In this document: positions 47,901-57,820 of the stretch, one piece after another
How the letters are laid out: each line of letters opens with the position of its first letter
How positions within the stretch are numbered: the stretch's first letter is position 1
NCBI GenBank assembly: GCA_022376465.1
Contig: JACDTU010000009.1
Coordinates: 620,001 to 684,000, forward strand
From: Cubamyces lactineus
Lineage: Eukaryota; Basidiomycota; Agaricomycetes; Polyporales; Polyporaceae
DNA length: 64,000 bases
Direction: 5' to 3'
Translations under genes and position numbers: made by a program
Notes under the pieces: model-generated
Databases searched by the model: none
Told to the model about the DNA's origin: nothing
The model's input: the letters and a program-made list of their open reading frames with translations, nothing else

Positions 47901-50190
47901 AATCCATTCGGCTAGTCGCTTGGCTCTACAAGATCTCGATGAATCAACCTCGTCGCTTTCACTCAACCTGGAGGGTATCCGTGCACATCTGGCTCCACGA
48001 TCACAAACTAGCTTCGGTTCGCGGTATTCACCCTTTCCGCCGCTACCGGCATCTCTTCCTGTGACATACTCGTCGCGGCACCGCCGCTTTTCGAATCTTC
48101 GTCCGCTCAGTATGTGTCCTCGAGCCGTATCTCTCGTTCAGAGTGCCCACGCTGAAACTGCGTCGCTTATAGCCTCTCGTCGTAACCTGTCGTCGACGCC
48201 CCCGGGGTGGAGCACTGGTGATACCTCCACGAACGCGCCGTTGTCTAGGGCCACCTCTCAGCGGAACCGCTCGCCGCATAGCGCGCACTCAAGACAGCAG
48301 CCGCGTGCATCTGCCCCTCTACCCATAGACGAAGCCGTAGACGAGTCGCTTCTCGTGCAATTGCGTTCAACCTCAAGTGGTAGGGCCTTATCGCCATCTG
48401 CTCAGCTTCCGACATTTTCAGCTGGGGGCGACACTGAGGATGGCTCCAGACCCCATCCATCTGACGTTGTACCTCCGCCGCACCCTGCGCTTATACCGGT
48501 GGCCCCCGTGTCGACGCTGAGGATGTCGACACCTTCAGGACCTTCATTGGCGCCTCAGATACCCTCCTCCGCGCCTTTGGGATCCTCCTCCGCGCCTTTG
48601 GGACCCTCCTCCGCGCCTTTGAGACCCTCCTCCGCGCCTTTGGGACCCTCCTCCGCGCCTTTGGGACCCTCCTCCGCGCCTTTGGGACCCTCCTCCGCGC
48701 CTTTGGGACCCTCACTACCGGAGATGCCACCGTCTTCGGCTCCAGGACAATCATCCTCAGCCTCTGACCCGGGGCACGGGAACGAAAACGGAAACGGAGA
48801 CGGAGACGGAGACGGAGACGGAGACGGAGACGGAGACGACGCATCGGTACGCAATTTGTCAGCTATGTGTAACATCATGCTCATGTTCTCACAGACGGAC
48901 GCCCCTGCGACCCGAGGAGATATCACACGACTGGTTGCTGCTGTGGATGGGTTGTCGACCGAAATTCGCGGTATGTCAGGGCGGTCAAGTAGCAATCCGC
49001 GGGGTCCGGCGCGCCATGGTCAGAGGAGTTCGGGGAATAATGGGCCGCCAGCGCCATCGCCTGATCATGCCAATGACGCCGACACCGAGTCGGATCATCC
49101 CCCGAGGAGGCTTACGCGCAGACCCAAACGCCGGGGTGCAGAACAAACGCGTCTTGCGGTGAGTAGAAGCAAAGCAGACATCGTCGACCGTACTAACGCA
49201 CCCCTCTCGTCAGACGGATGTGCAGACACATGCGCTTGTTCTCATGCGCCGCGAGAACAAGAAGTCTAGATTCGATGCGTCAACAGTTGCAACCACACGT
49301 CAGGTCCGCGGCTTCCTGCCAGAAGAGGACCGTTGTTGCACCCCAGAGCAATTTTGTCTCGATCTCAGCAGCACCCCTGGATCACCATGGAACGAATCTG
49401 CGACCAAAGTATTCGTCGACGATTTCCTCAGCGTCGATATCTACGCTTGTAGGAACCGTCAGAAGATTACTGGCATGTTCCGCAAACATTTCCGTACGCT
49501 CCAACGACAGTACAAGAAATACGGTATAATCGACGCAAACGCACCGACCACATCGAACGGCTCCTCTTCTTCTAATCCACATGCTACGGCGGCGTCTTCG
49601 TCGACTGGCCCATCTGCGAATCCCGGAGCTACCTCATCCAATGCTGCTGCCGCCGTCAATAGCCCCACCGACGCTGACAAGGAGCATAGTAGGCAGCAGA
49701 GGCGTTACACTGTGAGTCCGTAAGCGTACACCATCTACTTCTACTGATCTCGACGGCCTTCTAGCTTTTTCACCGCCGATATAGAATTGCTCTGCGCTAT
49801 GACTATCTCCTCCGTCATACCAGGATCCTTCAGCGCCTCGGCGTGGATGGGATGAGCTCCGACGAGGAGGATTCTGGCTCAGCATACCGTCGGTACCGTG
49901 TTGCGCGCAAGCCTTGGCGTCATCCTCAGGTGACCGCATTTCTACGGGTGCTTGACGCCATGCATCGACGTTGGCGTAGCCGTGCCGGGCAGGGATCACT
50001 TCGGGGGGCATCGCCTCGGCTTCGCTTCGAGTCCACGAATGTCTCCATCGAATCTCGACCCGTTCCCGGTCTTCCTCGCAACGCCTATGATCCGGATTGG
50101 CTCAATTCTTTGACTACCGTTCAGCGGGAGGACCTGCACATCGACGAACAGCTTTACGATTTCAGCCATCACGTTGAAGTCCTGGCGTGA
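44961..50190 (+). CDS. Very long Ser/Pro-rich protein with conserved C-terminal domain
   Basis: ATG at 44961 (MDPPV). At least ten exons join in frame: DPPSMDAGPPSVPSSTGAVN, DDTGPSRHAGSSSATLQARR, DPFAAPHKKRRLQGPSVNVF (possible nuclear signal) and MFRGIGAFISNVANVAQRTA. The long exon (about 46883-49158) carries about ten copies of an APLGPSS-type repeat (48550-48720) and a GDGDGD tract (48790-48840). The C-terminal exons carry VRGFLPEEDRCCTPEQFCLD, a basic helical stretch RKHFRTLQRQYKKYGI, and a block LFHRRYRIALRYDYLLRHTR, LGVDGMSSDEEDSG, LRVLDAMHRRW and YDPDWLNSLT, with a stop at 50190. The C-terminal block resembles a common uncharacterised basidiomycete protein. Position next to the right array suggests a TnpA-like end-binding partner of the transposase (inference). 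Confidence 0.65.
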
Positions 50191-50699
50191 GTCAAATGAT
50201 ATTCCCCTCCGTTCATAGGCTGACACGTCCGCCTTGCAGAGAATGCGCTCAGTACAGGAATACGGTGCAAGACGGGGTCACATTTGTATGAGTGCGTGTG
50301 ATGGAGTTGTTCTTGTAGTATTTAGGTGTAATATGGCAGACCTCGGCCTCCAGTCTCCTAGTGTTGTGAATGGGCTGGACTTGTTGGCTGGTTGTAGACG
50401 CGGTTGTATTGATCCTATCGGCCCGCCGGAATGAAGCCGTATATTTTCTCCCGAGGCTCTCCCGTTTTATCCTGATTCCCCCGAGACGAGACCCGGTATG
50501 CGTGACATAACTGCCGGGAGCTGTCGGGCGTTTCTTCGCCGAGTCCTCCCGCCAAGAACTTCTGGCCCCCTGGGGTGCGCCGGAGACCGGCGGACTCAAA
50601 AGGAACGGATAAGATTAGATAACGACGTCAAATCTACCTTGTTACATCAGCTCGGATACCAGTTACAATCCTCATCACACAAGTAGGCTTAGCTCGCTT
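50191..50699. other. Spacer between long gene and right array
   Basis: No gene recognised. It probably includes the 3' untranslated region of the preceding gene. Confidence 0.4.
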
Positions 50700-53600
50700 A
50701 GTGCAGAGCGGACATAACGCACAGGCTTATCTTGTTTGTTGCACAGCGCGCACAGGCTTAGCTCGCTTAGCATGGAGTGTACGTATCACACAGGCTTAGC
50801 TTGTTTGTCGCACAGCCCGCACAGGCAGCATATGTACAGGCTTAGCTCGCTTAGTGCAGAGTGTACGTACCGCACAGGCTTATTTTGTTTATCGCACAGC
50901 CCGCACAGGCAGCATATGTACAGGCTTAGCTTGCTTAGCGCAGAGCGGACGTACCGCACAGGCTTGTCTTGTTTGTCGCACAGTGCGCACAGGCTTATCT
51001 TGTTTATTGCACAGCGCGCACAGGCTTAGCTCGCTTAGCGCAGAGCGGACGTACTGCACAGGCTTATTTTGTTTATCGCACAGCGCGCACAGGCTTAGCT
51101 CGCTTAGCGCAGAGTGCACGTACCGCACAGGCTTATCTTGTTTGTCGCACAGCACGCACAGGCTTAGCTCGCTTAGCACAGAGCGGACGTACCGCACAGG
51201 CTTATTTTGTTTATCGCACAGTGCGCACAGGCAGCATATGTACAGGCTTAGCTCGCTTAGCGCAGAGTGCACGTACCGCACAGGCTTATCTTGTTTGTCG
51301 CACAGTGCGCACAGGCTTAGCTCGCTTAGCATGGAGTGTACGTACCGCACAGGCTTAGCTTGTTTATCGCACAGCCCGCACAGGCAGCATATGTACAGGC
51401 TTAGCTCGCTTAGCGCAGAGTGCACGTACCGCACAGGCTTATCTTGTTTGTCGCACAGCGCGCACAGGCTTAGCTCGCTTAGCGCAGAGTGCACGTACCG
51501 CACAGGCTTATCTTGTTTGTCGCACAGCGCGCACAGGCTTATCTTGTTTATTGCACAGCGCGCACAGGCTTAGCTCGCTTAGCATGGAGTGTACGTACCG
51601 CACAGGCTTAGCTTGTTTATCGCACAGTGCGCACAGGCAGCATATGTACAGGCTTAGCTCGCTTAGCGCAGAGTGCACGTACCGCACAGGCTTATCTTGT
51701 TTGTCGCACAGCACGCACAGGCTTAGCTCGCTTAGCACAGAGCGGACGTACCGCACAGGCTTATTTTGTTTATCGCACAGTGCGCACAGGCAGCATATGT
51801 ACAGGCTTAGCTCGCTTAGCGCAGAGTGCACGTACCGCACAGGCTTATCTTGTTTGTCGCACAGCGCGCACAGGCTTATCTTGTTTATCGCACAGCGCGC
51901 ACAGGCTTAGCTCGCTTAGCATGGAGTGTACGTACCGCACAGGCTTAGCTTGTTTATCGCACAGTGCGCACAGGCAGCATATGTACAGGCTTAGCTCGCT
52001 TAGCGCAGAGTGCACGTACCGCACAGGCTTATCTTGTTTGTCGCACAGCGCGCACAGGCTTATCTTGTTTATCGCACAGCGCGCACAGGCTTAGCTCGCT
52101 TAGCATGGAGTGTACGTACCGCACAGGCTTAGCTTGTTTATCGCACAGCCCGCACAGGCAGCATATGTACAGGCTTAGCTCGCTTAGCGCAGAGTGCACG
52201 TACCGCACAGGCTTATCTTGTTTGTCGCACAGCGCGCACAGGCTTAGCTCGCTTAGCATGGAGTGTACGTACCGCACAGGCTTAGCCCGCTTAGCGCAGA
52301 GCAGACGTACCGCACAGGCTTATTTTGTTTATCGCACAGCGCGCACAGGCAGCATATGTACAGGCTTAGCTCGCTTAGCGCAGAGTGCACGTACCGCACA
52401 GGCTTATCTTGTTTGTCGCACAGTGCGCACAGGCTTAGCTCGCTTAGCATGGAGTGTACGTACCGCACAGGCTTAGCTTGTTTATCGCACAGCGCGCACA
52501 GGCAGCATATGTACAGGCTTAGCTCGCTTAGCGCAGAGTGCACGTACCGCACAGGCTTATCTTGTTTGTCGCACAGTGCGCACAGGCTTAGCTCGCTTAG
52601 CATGGAGTGTACGTACCGCACAGGCTTAGCTTGTTTATCGCACAGCCCGCACAGGCAGCATATGTACAGGCTTAGCTCGCTTAGCGCAGAGTGCACGTAC
52701 CGCACAGGCTTATCTTGTTTATCGCACAGCGCGCACAGGCTTAGCTCGCTTAGCATGGAGTGTACGTACCGCACAGGCTTAGCTTGTTTATCGCACAGCC
52801 CGCACAGGCAGCATATGTACAGGCTTAGCTCGCTTAGCGCAGAGTGCACGTACCGCACAGGCTTATCTTGTTTATCGCACAGCGCGCACAGGCTTAGCTC
52901 GCTTAGCATGGAGTGTACGTACCGCACAGGCTTAGCCCGCTTAGCGCAGAGCAGACGTACCGCACAGGCTTATTTTGTTTATCGCACAGCGCGCACAGGC
53001 AGCATATGTACAGGCTTAGCTCGCTTAGCGCAGAGTGCACGTACCGCACAGGCTTATCTTGTTTGTCGCACAGTGCGCACAGGCTTAGCTCGCTTAGCAT
53101 GGAGTGTACGTACCGCACAGGCTTAGCTTGTTTATCGCACAGCCCGCACAGGCAGCATATGTACAGGCTTAGCTCGCTTAGCGCAGAGTGCACATACCGC
53201 ACAGGCTTATCTTGTTTGTCGCACAGCACGCACAGGCTTAGCTCGCTTAGCACAGAGCGGACGTACCGCACAGGCTTAGCTTGTTTATCGCACAGCCCGC
53301 ACAGGCAGCATATGTACAGGCTTAGCTCGCTTAGCGCAGAGTGCACGTACCGCACAGGCTTATCTTGTTTGTCGCACAGCGCGCACAGGCTTAGCTCGCT
53401 TAGCGCAGAGTGCACGTACCGCACAGGCTTATCTTGTTTGTCGCACAGCGCGCACAGGCTTATCTTGTTTATTGCACAGCGCGCACAGGCTTAGCTCGCT
53501 TAGCATGGAGTGTACGTACCGCACAGGCTTAGCTTGTTTATCGCACAGCCCGCACAGGCAGCATATGTACAGGCTTAGCTCGCTTAGCGCAGAGTGCACG

Positions 53601-55150
53601 TACCGCACAGGCTTATCTTGTTTATCGCACAGCGCGCACAGGCTTAGCTCGCTTAGCATGGAGTGTACGTACCGCACAGGCTTAGCTTGTTTATCGCACA
53701 GCCCGCACAGGCAGCATATGTACAGGCTTAGCTCGCTTAGCGCAGAGTGCACGTACCGCACAGGCTTATCTTGTTTATCGCACAGCGCGCACAGGCTTAG
53801 CTCGCTTAGCATGGAGTGTACGTACCGCACAGGCTTAGCCCGCTTAGCGCAGAGCAGACGTACCGCACAGGCTTATTTTGTTTATCGCACAGCGCGCACA
53901 GGCAGCATATGTACAGGCTTAGCTCGCTTAGCGCAGAGCGGACGTACCGCACAGGCTTGTCTTGTTTGTCGCACAGTGCGCACAGGCTTAGCTCGCTTAG
54001 CACAGAGCGGACGTACCGCACAGGCTTATCTTGTTTATCGCACAGCGCGCACAGGCTTAGCTCGCTTAGCGCAGAGTGCACGTACCGCACAGGCTTATCT
54101 TGTTTGTCGCACAGCGCGCACAGGCTTATCTTGTTTATCGCACAGCGCGCACAGGCTTAGCTCGCTTAGCATGGAGTGTACGTACCGCACAGGCTTAGCT
54201 TGTTTATCGCACAGCCCGCACAGGCAGCATATGTACAGGCTTAGCTCGCTTAGCGCAGAGTGCACGTACCGCACAGGCTTATCTTGTTTGTCGCACAGCG
54301 CGCACAGGCTTATCTTGTTTATCGCACAGCGCGCACAGGCTTAGCTCGCTTAGCATGGAGTGTACGTACCGCACAGGCTTAGCCCGCTTAGCGCAGAGCA
54401 GACGTACCGCACAGGCTTATTTTGTTTATCGCACAGCGCGCACAGGCAGCATATGTACAGGCTTAGCTCGCTTAGCGCAGAGTGCACGTACCGCACAGGC
54501 TTATCTTGTTTGTCGCACAGTGCGCACAGGCTTAGCTCGCTTAGCATGGAGTGTACGTACCGCACAGGCTTAGCTTGTTTATCGCACAGCCCGCACAGGC
54601 AGCATATGTACAGGCTTAGCTCGCTTAGCGCAGAGTGCACGTACCGCACAGGCTTATCTTGTTTGTCGCACAGCGCGCACAGGCTTAGCTCGCTTAGCGC
54701 AGAGCGGACATACCGCACAGGCTTATTTTGTTTATCGCACAGCGCGCACAGGCTTAGCTCGCTTAGCGCAGAGTGTACGTACCGTACAGGCTTATTTTGT
54801 TTATCGCACAGCGCGCACAGGCTTAGCTCGCTTAGCATGGAGTGTACGTACCGCACAGGCTTAGCTTGTTTATCGCACAGCCCGCACAGGCAGCATATGT
54901 ACAGGCTTAGCTCGCTTAGCGCAGAGCGGACGTACCGCACAGGCTTATCTTGTTTGTCGCACAGCGCGCACAGGCTTAGCTCGCTTAGCATGGAGTGTAT
55001 GTACCGCACAGGCTTAGCTTGTTTATCGCACAGCCCGCACAGGCAGCATATGTACAGGCTTAGCTCGCTTAGCGCAGAGCAGACGTACCGCGCAGGCTTA
55101 TCTTGTTTATCGCACAGCGCGCACAGGCTTAGCTTATGTAGCACAGAGTA
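50700..55150 (+). repeat. Right tandem array (CACAGGCTTA-based, 153-bp higher-order unit)
   Basis: About 4.4 kb built of short blocks that begin CACAGGCTTA and alternate between CTCGCTTAGCGCAGAG, TCTTGTTTGTCGCACAG and a CAGCATATGTACAGGCTTA block. The commonest higher-order period is 153 bp (for example from about 52587 to 52740). Because 153 is a multiple of three, several frames on both strands stay open for hundreds of codons, with products repeating TYRTGLSCLSHSAHRLSSLS; these are not genes. The CACAGGCTTATCTTGTTTATCGCA block is the same orientation and nearly the same sequence as CACAGGGTTAGTCTTGTTATCGCA in the left array. Confidence 0.97.
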
Positions 55151-56030
55151 ACATTGTATGCACCACCAGCATAATTTGCACTGTGTCGTCATTTTGCACA
55201 CACAGTAGCTGGTTAGCACAGTGCACACATGTTCCAGGATTAATTTAGTGTCCCACACCCACAACGATTGTGGTTGAAGTAGTAATGACAGTGGTGGTGG
55301 TGGCAGTGTTGGTGATAGTACAGGTGGTGACACTGTTGGATGTGATTGGCATAGTTGCAGTAGCTTGTATAGTAATAGGCCTTACAGAACGTTTGTGTTT
55401 GTTCAGAATGTGGTAATAGTTTTTGACATTATAGTGCATTCACATATTTACCACATTGATTTCACATTATGCATTCATTCTTTGTTTTTACAGGGTGTTA
55501 CATTGTATATCCATGCAGCTCCCACATTACTGTCATTTAGATTATGACTTGCTAATTCTCCATTTCCAACACGTTAACCTGACTTTACATTACTTCATAG
55601 TTTTTTCAGAATGTAACACCACAGAAGTTTTGTTAAGGCTATGAATGAACGTGGGTGTCTCATTTCAAATGTTACTTGAAATGCAATGGAGCTTGCCATT
55701 ACAACCTAATGTGTTTTTGCACAATATATTTGATCAGAATTACCTTGTGAGATTCATGGAGTATGGCACAAAGAACGGTGGGAAGCATGGAAAACAAGTG
55801 TGACCTTACTATCATTGAACAATGCATCATTGTCCCACGTTAGTCAAGAAAATATTAACAACGTAAATCTAAACATGGTGCAACAGATCGTTACATTGAA
55901 ATCACATTTGGAATGGCACTCCAACATCTCCACCTGTTTCATCTTCAATGTTGCATAGTATTTCTGTATTGATTCATCTGATATGCAACTACAATGTCTC
56001 TGGCCGTACAAATGTTCTCTCATTTTGCCA
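55151..56030. repeat. Right AT-rich zone with imperfect palindrome
   Basis: AT-rich, with a (GTG)n/(GTA)-type simple repeat at about 55260-55340 that mirrors the ACT-type repeat at 3840-3990. An imperfect inverted repeat spans about 55640-55960 (GAGCTTGCCATTACAA facing TTTGGAATGGCACTCC). Because the unit is palindromic it matches the left palindrome (3365-3680) in either orientation. No gene. Confidence 0.65.
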
Positions 56031-56101
56031 GAGACTACAATGTGGTCACAATGTGACGACGTGTTTCACACAACGAGGCCCCCGGTGCATGTGGTACACG
56101 C
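56031..56101 (-). repeat. Subterminal inverted repeat, right copy (~70 bp)
   Basis: Reverse complement of the block at 3197-3267 with a few mismatches (CATTTTGCCAGAGACTACAA at its left, GAGGCCCCCGGTG at its right). Confidence 0.85.
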
Positions 56102-56131
56102 CAACACATAAACCGCAGTGTCTTACATAAT

Positions 56132-56270
56132 CCAAGTATGGGTTATGGTACCGTCTGAAAAAGTATGGGTTATGGGTTATGAGAGGATTATGGGTTATGG
56201 GGTTGATTTCCCCCTATCCCGACTCGGGAAAGTCGAAATTGTATGGGTTATCACGGTTTATGGGTTAATA
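56132..56270. repeat. Right subterminal cluster of GGGTTA-type motifs
   Basis: Between the inner inverted repeat and the TIR, the word TATGGGTTA or a close variant occurs about eight times in 140 bp, mostly in one orientation. The hexamer GGGTTA is the permuted telomere repeat of most filamentous fungi, but spacing is irregular, so this looks like a protein-binding cluster, not a telomere tract. Fewer copies occur at the left end (2791-2850). Confidence 0.75.
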
Positions 56271-56301
56271 GAGGTATGGGTTAAGAGGGTGTTGACTGTA
56301 C
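56271..56301 (-). repeat. Right terminal inverted repeat of the giant element
   Basis: Perfect 31-bp reverse complement of 2774-2804, ending GGGTGTTGACTGTAC. The epimerase coding sequence resumes directly after it. Confidence 0.95.
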
Positions 56302-56302
56302 T

Positions 56303-57408
56303 GGTCTCGTAGAGGTATCTGAGGATTATCTCTGTGCAGATATGGATGCCATCATTCACGTTGCTTCCCCGATTGCGCCGGGACGCGATGTTCCCGAGGC
56401 TACAGTACTAGTCAAGGTGTGTACAACCACCACCTCCAACTAGTCTGATACTGACTCAGTCTAATCTCGGTCTAATCTCGCAACAGGGCACGATTGAAGG
56501 CACACTGAACGTCCTGCGTCGCGCCGTCAAGGCCGGTGATTTCAAGGTGGTTCTCACCAGCAGCTGGGTAACCACAATCGATCGTGAGCTTGCCATTTGA
56601 CATCCCCCCTGTGCCCCGACGGCATTGAGTGTCACTCGTTGTATGGCAGCCTCCTTTCGAACGGAATTCACGGATGTTACCTTGACGGAGAAAAGTGAGC
56701 CCGGTCGATATCGTCACACAAGAGCAAGGTTCACTTACTGTGATGTGTTAGGTTGGGGGAATACTTCTCGCGAGGACCTCCTCGCGGATGGACGAAAGCC
56801 ACTCTATGTTTACATAGGAAGCAAGATCCTCGCGGTGCGCGCACAGGGACCTTGACCTCGCTACAAGTGAGTACTGGCACTGCCGCTTCGCTCAGTCATG
56901 TACACATTGTTCACAAATCCGCACCTGCAGTCAACCTACAGTCCGTTTACGGAACCCTTATCAAAGGCTCAGCCCGTCCCTGAGCAGCAACATCCAGATC
57001 TCCCAACCGATCGCTGGGAACGCTGGACGACCGCTTCCACCTCAGCTTCCGCCGTACTACTGCAACGTGTACGATGTCGCCCGCGCGCACGTCCTCGCGC
57101 TGAAGTTACCCAAGCTACGTGCGGACTCGGACGTGCAGGACAAACGCTTCATCATCGCAGGTCCCGGCGTGCTCCTTTGGGAGAATGCAGTCAAGGTGCT
57201 CATGGAAGCACGCCCCGAGCTCAAGGACAGACTGCTGTCTGTTGACAACGTCGCTCCCCTTCCTGGGCCCTCGTGCAAGGTGGACACAACGCGAGCCCAG
57301 GAAGTACTGGGGATCACGGAGTACAGAGGACGGGAGGAAACCATGCTCGAAACCGTCGATGCGATCATCGATCTGGAGAATACTAGCACGACGAAGCCGC
57401 GTTACTAG
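56303..57408 (+). pseudogene. NAD(P)-dependent epimerase / DFR-like gene, 3' portion
   Basis: This resumes the gene interrupted at 2776. Words in family order are GLVEVSEDYLCADMDAIIH then VASPIAPGRDVPEA, an intron (about 56417-56485), GTIEGTLNVLRRAVKAG and VVLTSSWV. Next come PLYVYIGSK (the Y-x3-K catalytic pair), VARAHVLALKLPKLRADSD, RFIIAGPGVLLWENAVKVL and VDTTRAQEVLGITEYRGREE, with a stop at 57408. It appears to be a pseudogene. Several residues are missing before DAIIHVASP. The frame changes around 56950-57060, between SVYGTLIKGS and YYCNVYDVARAH, and parts of 56590-56750 do not read well. The family reduces ketones or aldehydes next to an activated carbon using NADPH; the substrate of this copy is unknown. 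Confidence 0.82.
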
Positions 57409-57820
57409 ATAATGTAGGACCGAAAGATTGGGATTGATTACGTTTGAACGTAGGTTTCTGGATGTTGAGGCCATGAGCCCGAATGTAAGAAGACTTGTTG
57501 TGGATGTTAACAATTATTACTTACTACTCAGTTCCGTTTGAGCTGGTCGCGGGGCTCTGAGAGGTCTTGCATTGCAAACGAACCTCGGCAAACTTCTCGG
57601 TGTGCAGCGCAGCTCTGTCCATCCTCACGCAACGCGCGTGTGCGAAGCGGCTGCTTACGTGTCCCCTATCCACCGAAACAGTATTGATATACCCAGGGAA
57701 TGCTATACACTACCAGCCAGACAATATATCATACATGAACGCGACAGAGATATCACGCGGACGATGCTTCATAACCATGGCTAGGCTAGCCACACTGTCC
57801 AACGTCTATCAGCGCTGTCG

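Larger units (their letters stand above)
2777..56298. mobile_element. Giant ~53.5 kb cargo-carrying DNA transposon (CACTA/Tnp2-type)
   Basis: Seen directly: 31 bp at 2774-2804 and 56271-56301 are perfect reverse complements (outer part CAGTCAACACCC). They lie exactly where an epimerase gene is interrupted. The outermost GTAC is palindromic, so the duplicated target could be TA, GTA/TAC or GTAC; I place the borders for a TA duplication. Inside, both ends carry subterminal GGGTTA-like motifs, a second inverted repeat (3197-3267 / 56031-56101), AT-rich imperfect palindromes and a big tandem array. One complete transposase of the Tnp2 (CACTA-like) class is present at 39.2-42.6 kb and is the likely mover. 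Known Tnp2-type elements are far smaller, and giant cargo elements (Starships) in Ascomycetes use a different enzyme, a tyrosine recombinase. Assignment of this transposase to these ends is inference. A MULE and a copia fragment are nested inside. Confidence 0.85.

Noticed and set aside
50736..55333. Long ORFs of 200-330 codons on both strands in the right array
   Set aside because: They are translations of the tandem repeat in several frames at once, kept open because the higher-order unit is a multiple of three; start codons and ends fall at random repeat positions.
2777..56298. Starship-type element
   Set aside because: No DUF3435/YR tyrosine recombinase (captain) gene near either end; the ends are TIRs and the transposase is of the DDE Tnp2 type.
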